Assembly (NCBI GenBank): GCA_003014445.1
Contig: PYGH01000008.1
Span: 24,062 to 88,061, forward strand
Reading direction: 5' to 3'
Origin: Fusobacterium naviforme
GTDB taxonomy: Bacteria > Bacillota > Clostridia > Lachnospirales > Lachnospiraceae
DNA length: 64,000 nt
Shown: positions 54,093 through 61,949 of the stretch, piece after piece
Position numbering within the stretch: the stretch's first letter is position 1
Layout of the letters: every line of letters begins with the position of its first letter
The notes under the pieces: generated by a model
Seen by the model: the letters and a program-made list of their open reading frames with translations, nothing else
The model's database searches: none
What the model was told of the DNA's origin: nothing
Made by a program: the position numbers and the translations under genes

Positions 54093-54401
54093 TCACAGAA
54101 GCTTCAGCTCTCCCGCTCCCTCACAGTGTGCATCAATCCAGGCCACTGCAGCATCCAGTCCCTCGGCAGTATATGGGAAGTCCTGAAATTCCTTCTCCTC
54201 CTGCGTTTCGCTGAAGGCAAAGGGGCCGGGCCAGACGTAGGCGCGAAGACTGTGCACTTCCCGCTTATCAACCGGCGTCCAGTGTACATTTTCCAGCGGT
54301 TCTATACCCAATCTGTAGCAGACAGAGCGATAACTTCCGTAAAAAGCTTCTCCGTACTCATAATGCTCCAGACTGTAAAAAAAACTGCGATCAATGACCA
54401 T
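54093..54401 (-). CDS. small conserved-looking protein of unknown function
   Basis: This 102-residue protein (VIDRSFFYSLEHYEYGEAF at the start, then RLGIEPLENVHWTPV and AYVWPGPFAFSETQEEKE) has no signal or membrane segment. Composition and codon use look like a real gene. The ribosome site is poor: GGGAGGG lies about 15 bases before the ATG, so another start is possible. No domain is recognised. It sits between two convergent plus-strand genes. Confidence 0.6.
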   Translation of the reverse strand: MVIDRSFFYSLEHYEYGEAFYGSYRSVCYRLGIEPLENVHWTPVDKREVHSLRAYVWPGPFAFSETQEEKEFQDFPYTAEGLDAAVAWIDAHCEGAGELKLL

Positions 54402-54509
54402 AGTGTCTATCTGTACCCTCCCTCACTTTTGCGGTATACTTATGCTGCAATGAGCAACAAGGCAGGTTGTTGTAGTCTATTCATTATTCTGACAAGAAAG
54501 GAATCCGGC

Positions 54510-55256
54510 ATGAAATCTATCCAGCTGTATCTGAGTCCGAATCAGGGCAAAAAACTGATCGCAGATGCTCTCGCTTCACGTGAGGATATCCTCGCCGCTG
54601 CGAGAGAACACACAGTCGTCGTTATCATGGGAACAACGAACAGCTATCTCGCTGAGGCCCTCTGCGAAAAGCTGGGACTGGAGGGCATCGATAAGGGAAG
54701 CTTCCATCGCGGCATTCTTCGCCCCGCAAGTCCGGCCATGAGAGCCGCCCAGAAATATGATCTCATCATTCGAAAGGGAGAACTGCTTCCCGAAAAAACC
54801 ATCTTTGATATCTCCAACGAGCTGGGTCCGGACGACCTGATCTTCAAGGGTGCAAATGCAGTCCATCTTGAGACAGATACCGCCGGCATTCTCATTGGAC
54901 ACCCACAGGGAGGCACTATCATCCCGATTGAAGCCGCTGTCATCGGTAAGCGCGCGACGCTCATACATCCCGTCAGTGTTGAGAAGCGCGTTCCTCTTCC
55001 GATCGGTGAAATCGCCGACTTTGTAAATGCCCCTCAGGCTACAGGTCTGCGCATCTATCCCAGTACCGGAACCCCCTATACCGAACTGGATGCCTTTCCC
55101 GAACTCTTTGATGTCGATGCAGAGATCATGGCTGCGGGCGGTCTCTGCGGCTACGAGGGTGGCTGTCTCTACTATTGTGAGGGTGAGGACGCGGATATTG
55201 ACACCCTCTCCGCTTACTCTGAGCAACTGAAACAGCTTCCTGCGCTGGAGCTCTGA
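54510..55256 (+). CDS. conserved hypothetical protein
   Basis: This 248-residue soluble protein is of unknown function. It opens with a helical stretch (SIQLYLSPNQGKKLIADALA) and then VVVIMGTTNSYLAEALCEKLG, followed by ELGPDDLIFKGANAVH and GILIGHPQGGTIIP. The alternation of Gly-rich loops and strands suggests an alpha/beta, possibly ligand-binding fold. An AAAGGA site precedes the ATG at 54510; longer readings upstream overlap the small minus-strand gene and are not meaningful. It is not in an operon. Confidence 0.7.
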   Translation: MKSIQLYLSPNQGKKLIADALASREDILAAAREHTVVVIMGTTNSYLAEALCEKLGLEGIDKGSFHRGILRPASPAMRAAQKYDLIIRKGELLPEKTIFDISNELGPDDLIFKGANAVHLETDTAGILIGHPQGGTIIPIEAAVIGKRATLIHPVSVEKRVPLPIGEIADFVNAPQATGLRIYPSTGTPYTELDAFPELFDVDAEIMAAGGLCGYEGGCLYYCEGEDADIDTLSAYSEQLKQLPALEL

Positions 55257-55312
55257 GCACTCGCGCACTGTTTCTTTCTCTGCGGATCAACCACACATCT
55301 GCCATATCTGTT

Positions 55313-55360
55313 TCTATCCGCGCCCCATCAGGGAGCAATGCTGCTGCGGGCGCGGACAGA
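55313..55360. terminator. bidirectional terminator
   Basis: TCTATCCGCGCCC (55313-55325) pairs with GGGCGCGGACAGA (55348-55360) apart from one non-pairing position. It lies between the convergent gene ends at 55256 and 55374. Confidence 0.65.
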
Positions 55361-55373
55361 CAAAAAACCAATC

Positions 55374-56045
55374 TTACAGGATCTCCTCTTCCTCTGCCAT
55401 CTCCATCTCTCCGTCCTCATCATCAGAAAGCATGAGCTCCGGTACAAGATAGTCGTAGGAGTGATGCTCCGGCACAGACATGACCTCCAAAATTTCCTCA
55501 ATGTAGTCCGGCTCCGCTCCCTCGCAGAAGAAAATATCTGCAGCGGTCAGCTCCCGGAAGTCCTCCGGCTCTGCCTCCTCCGGAATTTCATCATAAAAAG
55601 CCCCGTCATCTCCCTCATAGCAAGCATAAATATCTACCAGCGGCAGCTGTTCCACATCGCGGCACGCGCCGCTCACAAGATCCTCACAGCTCTCCTCCCA
55701 GTCATCGCTCATCAGTCTGACACAGGCCGCCGCAGAGAGCTCTGAGGCGTAGCAAACGTCTATTTCCGCCTCCTGCCCCAGGGACATTCCGATAGCCGCA
55801 ATTATGAGCTCCCGCACCTCTCGATCTGCGAGCGCCCTTCCGAGTCCTTCCTCCGCCTCTGCAATCATAAAATCTCTTCTCGCATCTTCGAAGAAGATAT
55901 TGGCCACGTCTACCTGTGCCTTTCTGTACAGACCATAGGGAATGAGCTTGGATACCATGGCATCCAGATCAATGCTTTTCTCTCCTCTCACTTCCTCTGC
56001 TAGCTCGGCACTTGCCTGTGAAAGATCAAGTCTGCTCTCCATCAT
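55374..56045 (-). CDS. acidic protein of unknown function
   Basis: This 223-residue, strongly acidic protein has no signal peptide or membrane helix. The first half is helical (FEDARRDFMIAEAEEGLGRA and REVRELIIAAIGMSLG), the second is rich in Glu/Asp, ending in a run of acidic residues (EMEMAEEEEIL). AAAGGAGGAATG before the ATG supports expression. It follows the 5-formyl-THF cyclo-ligase gene by seven bases, so both are probably one operon. No domain is recognised. Confidence 0.7.
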   Translation of the reverse strand: MMESRLDLSQASAELAEEVRGEKSIDLDAMVSKLIPYGLYRKAQVDVANIFFEDARRDFMIAEAEEGLGRALADREVRELIIAAIGMSLGQEAEIDVCYASELSAAACVRLMSDDWEESCEDLVSGACRDVEQLPLVDIYACYEGDDGAFYDEIPEEAEPEDFRELTAADIFFCEGAEPDYIEEILEVMSVPEHHSYDYLVPELMLSDDEDGEMEMAEEEEIL

Positions 56046-56052
56046 TCCTCCT

Positions 56053-56646
56053 TTATCTTCGGCAGTTTATCCTGCCAAGCTCCGTAATTACTGCATCCAT
56101 ACAAAGATCATGCTCCTCCATAGGGACTGCCTCTTCCATCACCCTGCTGCGAACCAGTATAGCCCGGAAGGCTGAGGTCTTTTCAAGATAGCGATCATAA
56201 AAACCTCCGCCGTAACCCAGCCGCTCGCCGCGCGCTGTACAGGTCACACAGGGAACCAGTACCAGTTGGAGTTCCTCCGGCTCTACAAGTGTACAGCTGG
56301 TCGGCGGTTCAAGTATCCCCATCATGCCCGGCTCCAGCACGGAGAGCGTATGGATCTCATAGGCGTTCATGACACCCCGTCCCACACAGCGGGGCACTGC
56401 CACGCGTTTTCCGTCCGCTAACATACGGGTGATAATCGGCTTTGTATCTATTTCCTGATCCATTCCAACATAACAGAACACGGTTCCGGCTGCGCGGTAC
56501 TCCGGCATGTCCGTCACCTGACGGAGTATTCCGGCATCTGCCTCTGTACAATAGGTTTCAGGCAGCGCATGAATCCGCTCCAGCACCTCCTTCCGGAGCT
56601 TCTTCTTTTCTTCCTTCATCATAATAAACGCTTTCTCCTCATTCAA
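56053..56646 (-). CDS. 5-formyltetrahydrofolate cyclo-ligase
   Basis: This enzyme converts 5-formyl-THF to 5,10-methenyl-THF with ATP, returning stored folate to one-carbon metabolism. The N-terminal KKKLRKEVLERI, the FCYVGMDQEIDT segment and the C-terminal ERLGYGGGFYDRYL (ATP/folate site) are all typical. At 197 residues the length is normal. The start may be the ATG at 56646 or the double ATG near 56622; neither has an ideal ribosome site. Confidence 0.93.
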   Translation of the reverse strand: MNEEKAFIMMKEEKKKLRKEVLERIHALPETYCTEADAGILRQVTDMPEYRAAGTVFCYVGMDQEIDTKPIITRMLADGKRVAVPRCVGRGVMNAYEIHTLSVLEPGMMGILEPPTSCTLVEPEELQLVLVPCVTCTARGERLGYGGGFYDRYLEKTSAFRAILVRSRVMEEAVPMEEHDLCMDAVITELGRINCRR

Positions 56647-56674
56647 TAGAGCACTCTTTTCTGTAAAGCAAACA

Positions 56675-56714
56675 GATGCGATTCATACAGCCCTTCCGCC
56701 GCATGAATCGCATC
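56675..56714 (-). terminator. terminator after the HMA-protein gene
   Basis: A perfect 12-bp stem (56675-56686 with 56703-56714, GATGCGATTCAT) has a 16-base loop and is followed on the minus strand by TGTTTGCTTT. It ends the feo operon. Confidence 0.7.
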
Positions 56715-56790
56715 CAGTATAACATGAACCACTCTGTAAATCACAGCCCTTGCGAAGCTTATTTCCTCCATCTCCCCAATTCACAAAGCT

Positions 56791-57045
56791 TTACAGAAAT
56801 CCAAAAAATCCCTTCTTTTTATACGGCTCCGCAGAAGCAGAAATATAGTGATAGCCTGTTTCGTTGATCAGCTGCTTCAGCAGCTCCGCATCTACGGCCC
56901 CCTCTGAAAGAAAGCTTGCTTCCCTTCTTCCATGCGAGGCGCTGACCTTCTTTGCGTCAGGAAATGCCTTTCTAATCGCATCGCACACATGTGCCTCACA
57001 CATCCCGCAGGCCATGCCCTCTATTTTGATAATATTTTTAATCAT
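56791..57045 (-). CDS. heavy-metal-associated domain protein
   Basis: This 84-residue protein is one HMA domain (ferredoxin-like fold) with the metal-binding GMACGMCEAHV loop near residues 10-20, like CopZ copper chaperones. A basic Phe-rich tail (KKKGFFGFL) ends it. It lies downstream of feoB and the Cys-rich gene in the same direction, so it may act in iron or other metal handling rather than copper. The MxCxxC form is canonical in spacing (CGMC). Confidence 0.88.
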   Translation of the reverse strand: MIKNIIKIEGMACGMCEAHVCDAIRKAFPDAKKVSASHGRREASFLSEGAVDAELLKQLINETGYHYISASAEPYKKKGFFGFL

Positions 57046-57092
57046 ATCTATCCGCTCCCATCCAAAGCCTGAATGTGAGGCTCAGGCAGCTC

Positions 57093-57320
57093 TCACTGCT
57101 TTATGCGGAAACGCTCCGGCACTTCCTGCATTTCCTCCGCCAGATGCGCACAATTTTTGCAGCCGCCCGCCGCGCAGCTGTGCCCCGCCTCAGCGCCTGC
57201 ACTGCTCCCGCAAGATCTCCCACAGGCCTCACAGGAGCCATGGGACATGCTGTAGCGCAGCGCCAGCACAAAGAGAAGCAGCAGAAGCATAAAAACAAGG
57301 ATTGTAGCTGTATTCATCAT
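57093..57320 (-). CDS. FeoB-associated Cys-rich membrane protein
   Basis: This 75-residue protein has one N-terminal helix (about 5-22) and a cytoplasmic Cys-rich part with CEACGRSC, then HSCAAGGCKNCAHL. This family is found right after feoB in Clostridia and Bacteroides and may dock or insulate the ferrous iron released by FeoB, taking the place of FeoC. It starts 40 bases after feoB. Confidence 0.9.
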   Translation of the reverse strand: MMNTATILVFMLLLLLFVLALRYSMSHGSCEACGRSCGSSAGAEAGHSCAAGGCKNCAHLAEEMQEVPERFRIKQ

Positions 57321-57360
57321 GAACTCTCCTTTTCAGCTCTGCACGCACCGCAGCTCTGAC

Positions 57361-59520
57361 TCATGCCCTCGCATCGACGGCACTGATATTTGAGAGCTTC
57401 TCATACTTTGGTGCGGGTCTGAGGACAAAGAACATCACCATGAGCACCAGTGCAATGGCCACAGCTGTCCACAGGTTAAATCCATTTCCGCTTACAAACA
57501 TTCCAATTTGATAGGTGCAGAGTGCCAGTCCGTATCCCACCCCCATCTGAAAGGCGAACGTAATCCATCCCCACTTGCTCTCTCCCATCTCTCGGAAGGC
57601 CGTCGCAATGGCCACAAGACAGGGCGCATCAAAAATATTGAAGAGCAGGAAACTCATACCAGCCAGCTTGCTTCCACCAAACATACGGAAGATTGCCGCT
57701 GCAACATCAACCTCCTCCTCACTGGCCGCATGTGCCAGCATACCGAGAGTCGCTGTGGCCTGCTCCTTTGCGAGCTCCGCAGTGACAGAAGCAACTGCTG
57801 CCTGCCAGCTTCCAAGTCCCAGAGGCGCAAAGAACACTGCCATGCCCTCGCCCAGATAACGCAGGATACTGGCATCCAGATCCCCGTCCAGATAATGCAA
57901 AGAAAAATCAAAGTTCATGAGGAACCAGAGAATCACACACACTGCGAAAATAATTGTACCGGCCTTGATAATGAAAGCCTTTGATCTCTCCCAGACATGA
58001 ATCAGCACGCCCTTCGCAGAGGGAATGTGATAGGCCGGAAGCTCCATGACAAAGGGCGCCGGATCTCCTGCAAAGTAGTGCATCTTCTTCAGTGCGATAC
58101 CACCAAGAATCACAATTGCGAGCCCAAGAAAATACATCCCCGGAGCTACAAACTGACTTCCCGGGAAGAAGACCAGGGTCATCATCGCAACGATCTCCAT
58201 CTTCGCACCGCAGGGCAGGAAGGTCGAGAGGATAATCGTCATGCGGCGATCCTTCTCATTCTCGATTGTGCGGGACGCCATAATCGCCGGAACACCGCAG
58301 CCCGTACCGATCAGCATCGGGATAAAGGACTTTCCGGAGAGACCAAATCTGCGGAACACGCGATCCATAATAAAGGCGACACGCGCCATATAGCCCGAGT
58401 CTTCAAGAATGGAGAGGCAAAGAAACAGCACCACCATCTGCGGCACGAAGCCAAGCACCGTACCAACTCCGCCAATAACGCCGTCCACAATCAGGCTCTG
58501 CAGCCATCCTGCCACACCGGCACTCTCCAGTGCCCCCGTGACAGCATTGGGAATCCAATCCCCAAAAAGAGTATCATTGGTCCAGTCTGTCATCGCGGTC
58601 CCTATTGTCGTGACAGATATGTAATAGACAAGCCACATGATAAAAGCAAAGATCGGAAGTGCCAGTACACGGTTCGTCACAATGCGATCTATCTTATCTG
58701 AAATAGTCAGCTCACCGCCCCGGCTCTTCTTTACCACAGAATCACCGACAACCTTCTGAATATAGAGATAACGCTGATTGGTGATAATGCTCTCCGCATC
58801 ATCATCCATCTCCTTCTCGCAGTCCTGAATATGCTGCTCCAGATGTTCCTTCAGCTCTGCACCGAGCGCTATCTTCTCTATCGCCTTCTCATCGCGCTCA
58901 AAGATCTTGATTGCATACCAGCGCAGATTCACCGGATCCACCAGGGCTTGGATTGATTCCTCAATGTGTGCCAGCGCATGTTCAACACTGCCGGTGTAGG
59001 TATGTGGGAGTTTCGCATGGTTCTTCTGCTGCGCAACGGTAAGGCAGAGCTCTGCAGCCGCGGCGGTAGCCTCGCCCTTCAGCGCACTCATCTCTACAAC
59101 CGGACATCCCAGTTCCTCACCGAGCTTCTGAAGATCAATTTTGTCACCATTCTTTTTAACAAGATCCATCATGTTGACTGCGAGCACCATGGGCAGTCCG
59201 ATCTCAAGCAGCTGTGTGGTGAGGTAAAGATTTCGCTCGATATTGGTTCCGTCCACGATATTCAAAATCACATCCGGCTTATCCTCTACCAGATAATTCC
59301 GGGATACCAGTTCTTCCATGGTGTAGGGGCTCAGGGAGTATATACCGGGGAGATCCTGAATAATGACATCCTTATGTTTCTTCAGTCTTCCCTCTTTCTT
59401 CTCCACTGTGACACCAGGCCAGTTTCCCACATACTGAGAGCTGCCGGTCAAATCATTGAAAAGTGTTGTCTTTCCACAGTTTGGATTGCCTGCAAGTGCT
59501 ATCTTGATTCCCATTTCCAC
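57361..59520 (-). CDS. feoB: ferrous iron transporter B
   Basis: FeoB imports Fe2+ across the cytoplasmic membrane, driven by its G domain. The cytoplasmic N-terminus shows G1 GNPNCGKTTLFNDLTG (about 10-25), G3 DLPGIYS and G4 NMMD. A helical linker domain (about 165-270) leads to the membrane part with Gate motifs (GCGVPAIMA and the TFLPCGAKM with conserved Cys). At 719 residues it is full length. It lies seven bases after feoA and is the core of the iron operon. Confidence 0.97.
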   Translation of the reverse strand: MEMGIKIALAGNPNCGKTTLFNDLTGSSQYVGNWPGVTVEKKEGRLKKHKDVIIQDLPGIYSLSPYTMEELVSRNYLVEDKPDVILNIVDGTNIERNLYLTTQLLEIGLPMVLAVNMMDLVKKNGDKIDLQKLGEELGCPVVEMSALKGEATAAAAELCLTVAQQKNHAKLPHTYTGSVEHALAHIEESIQALVDPVNLRWYAIKIFERDEKAIEKIALGAELKEHLEQHIQDCEKEMDDDAESIITNQRYLYIQKVVGDSVVKKSRGGELTISDKIDRIVTNRVLALPIFAFIMWLVYYISVTTIGTAMTDWTNDTLFGDWIPNAVTGALESAGVAGWLQSLIVDGVIGGVGTVLGFVPQMVVLFLCLSILEDSGYMARVAFIMDRVFRRFGLSGKSFIPMLIGTGCGVPAIMASRTIENEKDRRMTIILSTFLPCGAKMEIVAMMTLVFFPGSQFVAPGMYFLGLAIVILGGIALKKMHYFAGDPAPFVMELPAYHIPSAKGVLIHVWERSKAFIIKAGTIIFAVCVILWFLMNFDFSLHYLDGDLDASILRYLGEGMAVFFAPLGLGSWQAAVASVTAELAKEQATATLGMLAHAASEEEVDVAAAIFRMFGGSKLAGMSFLLFNIFDAPCLVAIATAFREMGESKWGWITFAFQMGVGYGLALCTYQIGMFVSGNGFNLWTAVAIALVLMVMFFVLRPAPKYEKLSNISAVDARA

Positions 59521-59527
59521 CTCCGTA

Positions 59528-59749
59528 TCACTCTATCTCCAGTATATCCGCGTCCTCTTTTCTAAGGGACAGCTCATAGCCACGCACCGTGATCTCAACC
59601 GGATCTCCCAGCGGAGCTACTTTACGGACATAGATCTGAACTCCCTTTGTAATCCCCATATCCATGATGCGGCGCTTCAGCGCACCGCTTCCGTGAATCT
59701 TAACCACGGTGGCAGTGCTTCCAACCGGAATATCCCTGAGTGTCTTCAT
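59528..59749 (-). CDS. feoA: FeoA-domain protein (second copy)
   Basis: This 73-residue SH3-like FeoA protein (LRDIPVGSTATVVKI, RIMDMGITKGVQIYV, DPVEITVRGYELSLRK) helps FeoB activity from the cytoplasm. It is the second FeoA of the operon and is the one next to feoB. Two separate FeoA genes are common in Clostridia. A ribosome site (GGGAGAGAGG) precedes it. Confidence 0.92.
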   Translation of the reverse strand: MKTLRDIPVGSTATVVKIHGSGALKRRIMDMGITKGVQIYVRKVAPLGDPVEITVRGYELSLRKEDADILEIE

Positions 59750-59797
59750 CCTCTCTCCCCTCCTGACTCTGTCTGTTCAAATATACAGCGCAGCCGC

Positions 59798-60046
59798 TCA
59801 CGCAGGCTGCACCATAATTTTCTCTGCCATCTGACTTGTAATCGCCAGCCTGGAGTCCTTGATATTTACAATAATGTTCCCCTGATGGGACGAAATCACC
59901 GTGACGCGACTGCCCACGACAAAACCGAGATCCTCCAGATGCTTCTTTCCCTCTGCGTTTCCTCCGACTCTGATCACAGTCACAATATCTCCATTAGCGG
60001 ATAATGAAAGCGGCAGCATGAATTCCTCCTGCTCTGCAAGCAACAT
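59798..60046 (-). CDS. feoA: FeoA-domain protein (first copy)
   Basis: This 82-residue FeoA protein (LPLSLSANGDIVTVIRVGG, LEDLGFVVGSRVTVIS, GNIIVNIKDSRLAI) starts the feo operon. The ATG-proximal GGAGGAA suits translation start a few codons later (LPLSLSANGD), so the exact start, 60046 or an ATG seven to nine codons on, is open. A strong promoter with a palindrome is upstream. Confidence 0.9.
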   Translation of the reverse strand: MLLAEQEEFMLPLSLSANGDIVTVIRVGGNAEGKKHLEDLGFVVGSRVTVISSHQGNIIVNIKDSRLAITSQMAEKIMVQPA

Positions 60047-60074
60047 TAACTTCCGTTACTTTGCGCAAAGTATT

Positions 60075-60129
60075 ATTAGAACTTTCTAATCACGCATAAG
60101 AGTCTAGTCTTCGCAAACCGATTTGTCAA
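60075..60129 (-). promoter_or_regulatory. feo promoter with TTAG-N6-CTAA operator
   Basis: TTGACA (60124-60129) and TAGACT (60101-60106) are 17 bases apart. The palindrome ATTAGAA-AG-TTCTAAT (60075-60090, minus strand) begins 10 bases after the -10, so it covers the start of transcription. The same TTAG-N6-CTAA pattern occurs twice near the DUF2325 operon. The half-site form recalls DtxR-type metal regulators. Confidence 0.65.
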
Positions 60130-60158
60130 TAGCCAATCTATATCTAATACAACAAACC

Positions 60159-60185
60159 CAGACCTGAGAACAGCTCTCAGGCCTG
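60159..60185 (-). terminator. terminator after the flavodoxin gene
   Basis: CAGGCCTGAGA and TCTCAGGTCTG (minus strand) form an 11-bp stem with one wobble pair and a five-base loop, followed by GGTTTGTTGT. It separates the flavodoxin operon from the feo promoter. Confidence 0.7.
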
Positions 60186-60251
60186 AGTGATCAGAAAAAC
60201 TATTTTTTAATTCAGAACAAAAATCGATTTTTTTTAGGAGAGAATGGAACC

Positions 60252-60674
60252 TCAGGCAAGAGCTGCACCAAGGCTTCTGCACTCCTCCAGCGCAGCATCA
60301 TCCGGCGCCTCCTGGCACATCGCGCTCGGGCAGGCGAGAACCGCTCCATCCTCCTGGCAGCGCGCTTCCCAGTCGGTCATCCATGCACCGCCGCCCCAGC
60401 CCCAGGAGCCAAAGAGCGCAATCTTCTTCCCACTGAGAGAACCCTCAACCGCTGTGAACATAGGCTCGAACTCCGTCTCCTCCAGAACCTCCGCTCCCAT
60501 AGAGGGGCAACCAAACGCGATTGCGTCAAACTCTGCGACCATATCCGCTGTAAAATCGTTCGGCCCATAGACAGAGACATCCGCCCCCTGCTTTCTTGCA
60601 CCTTCCTCGACAGCCTCCGCCATAGCCTGTGTGTTCCCGGTTCCGCTCCAAAATACCACTGCTACCTTACTCAT
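60252..60674 (-). CDS. flavodoxin
   Basis: This 140-residue FMN electron carrier has phosphate loop WSGTGNTQAMAEA, aromatic FMN contacts around FGSWGWGGGAWM, and the AFGCPSMGAEVLEE segment. Flavodoxins replace ferredoxin when iron is scarce, fitting its place downstream of DUF2325 and DUF3793 genes with an iron-type operator. A half site resembling the operator occurs upstream but no full palindrome, so it probably uses the operon promoter 1 kb upstream. Confidence 0.94.
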   Translation of the reverse strand: MSKVAVVFWSGTGNTQAMAEAVEEGARKQGADVSVYGPNDFTADMVAEFDAIAFGCPSMGAEVLEETEFEPMFTAVEGSLSGKKIALFGSWGWGGGAWMTDWEARCQEDGAVLACPSAMCQEAPDDAALEECRSLGAALA

Positions 60675-60754
60675 AATGTTCTAATCCCTTTCTACTCTTT
60701 TCTTCTATATGATTCGGAGGCTTCCAGCGCTCCGCACATAGCTCTTTTACAGCT

Positions 60755-61345
60755 TTATTTCTGAACTTCTCTTCCGTTCTCTCTGCCGCTTCTGTCCGTC
60801 TGTACGATCAGCTGAGAGAGCGGACTTCCTCTTCGTACGCAATCCGCGTATACCCTTGTGCACTTCCTGTATTTCTGAAAGGTCTTCTCCGCTCGCTCTA
60901 CATCGCCATATACCTTCCAGTAACCAATGCATTTGCAGCCGCGGCGTGAGTCGCGCATGAACCCCCGCACATCTTCCGGCGGATAACCCAGAAAGAGACC
61001 GATCTCATGCGGAAATGTCTCCCGCTTCTTCATCTGCCGCTCCAGCTCTGCCACGCAGCGGTTGGTACTCCCGCAGGAATATCCCAGCTCGCGAAGTATC
61101 TCCTCCGCTTCCTTCTGTTCCAAATCACGCTTAAGATAATCCGGACGATACAGATAAATCAGAACAAAGCGCTCTGTGTAGCGAACCGGAATTGCCCGAA
61201 GCCCTTTAAGGGCAAGCGTTCTGTTCAGATCACGTATCTCCCGGTTTATCTCAGCCCTGTCACTGTATTCCACCGGAAACAGACTCCCTGTCTTCAGCCC
61301 GGCAAGCGTCGGCGAACAGCGCTCCACTATAAACTGATCTGACAT
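60755..61345 (-). CDS. DUF3793 family protein
   Basis: This roughly 196-residue protein begins SDQFIVERCSPTLAGLKTGSL and includes FPHEIGLFLGYPPEDVRGF and CKCIGYWKVYGD, diagnostic of DUF3793. The family occurs with iron-uptake and flavodoxin genes in Clostridia; its biochemical role is unknown. It starts directly at the DUF2325 stop (ATG 61345, or 61357 overlapping) and precedes flavodoxin. Confidence 0.9.
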   Translation of the reverse strand: MSDQFIVERCSPTLAGLKTGSLFPVEYSDRAEINREIRDLNRTLALKGLRAIPVRYTERFVLIYLYRPDYLKRDLEQKEAEEILRELGYSCGSTNRCVAELERQMKKRETFPHEIGLFLGYPPEDVRGFMRDSRRGCKCIGYWKVYGDVERAEKTFQKYRKCTRVYADCVRRGSPLSQLIVQTDRSGRENGREVQK

Positions 61346-61346
61346 A

Positions 61347-61625
61347 TCAGGCGACATGCTCCGCCAGAATTTCCTTCAGCGAGGCCATGGAACTCGTGTG
61401 TGAGCGCACAACTCTTGTGGAATTCCCAGCATTGTTCAACGCATACTGAACCATTTTATGCGATACCGTGTGCGTAAAGAGAATCATGAGATCCGGCTTG
61501 CCAATTCTGTCCCGCATTCCTCCCTTAAACTTACAGAAAACCTTCGCCTTGCAGCCATGCTTTGAGCAGAGCTCGCAATACTGGCGCTCCATACATTCGT
61601 TTCCTCCGATTATCACTACGCTCAT
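61347..61625 (-). CDS. DUF2325 family protein
   Basis: This 92-residue protein has the DUF2325 pattern: SVVIIGGNECMERQYCELC, KHGCKAKVFCKF, DLMILFTHTVSHKM. The cysteines suggest metal or iron-sulfur binding. The ATG at 61625 is chosen by GGGAGGTAAAC upstream; an earlier start in the frame lies inside the operator. It is the first gene of the DUF2325-DUF3793-flavodoxin operon. Confidence 0.9.
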   Translation of the reverse strand: MSVVIIGGNECMERQYCELCSKHGCKAKVFCKFKGGMRDRIGKPDLMILFTHTVSHKMVQYALNNAGNSTRVVRSHTSSMASLKEILAEHVA

Positions 61626-61656
61626 CGTGTTTACCTCCCGGTGTCGATCTGTGATG

Positions 61657-61672
61657 GTTAGCATTTTCTAAC
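61657..61672 (-). promoter_or_regulatory. TTAG-N6-CTAA palindrome near the DUF2325 ribosome site
   Basis: GTTAGAAAATGCTAAC (minus strand) has 16 bases with the same geometry as the feo operator. It lies 32 bases before the DUF2325 ATG, downstream of the leader terminator. Confidence 0.55.
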
Positions 61673-61683
61673 TATTTCAAGGT

Positions 61684-61714
61684 AAAAAATGCCTGAAGGA
61701 GTTTTGTCAGGCAT
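61684..61714 (-). terminator. intrinsic terminator inside the DUF2325 leader
   Basis: ATGCCTGA and TCAGGCAT (61707-61714 with 61689-61696) form an eight-base stem followed by a run of five T after the hairpin's closing AT. It lies between the predicted promoter and the DUF2325 gene, so it could attenuate the operon. Confidence 0.7.
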
Positions 61715-61721
61715 AAACATA

Positions 61722-61771
61722 ATTAGTTCAAACTAACAATATAAAGATACCACATTTCTGTGTTCTGTCAA
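61722..61771 (-). promoter_or_regulatory. DUF2325 operon promoter with TTAG-N6-CTAA operator
   Basis: TTGACA (61766-61771) and TATCTT (61744-61749) are 16 bases apart. TTAGTT-TG-AACTAA (61723-61736) follows the -10 by seven bases, in the same relative place as the feo operator. The intergenic stretch from 61750 to 61949 also holds the terminator of the mutase gene; nothing else is seen there. Confidence 0.6.
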
Positions 61772-61864
61772 GTCCTCAGAGAAGATATTTATAATAATCT
61801 ATATCTAAAATAAAGTCCATAAGGGTGCCTCAATTCCTTCGCCTCTCACTCATAAGAAAAGTTG

Positions 61865-61899
61865 CAGGACAAAGCATACAAAGCCTTTGCCTTGTCCTG
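61865..61899 (-). terminator. terminator after the phosphohexomutase gene
   Basis: CAGGACAA and TTGTCCTG (61892-61899 with 61865-61872) close a 19-base loop; CAACTTTTCTT follows on the minus strand. Confidence 0.6.
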
Positions 61900-61949
61900 A
61901 GCCTTTACATTCTACAGCCTTGAAGCGGAATTATAATCTGTTTCACTAT

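Noticed and set aside
54069..54509. Long N-terminal extension of the 248-residue protein
   Set aside because: It overlaps the opposite small gene, and a ribosome site and likely start exist at 54510.
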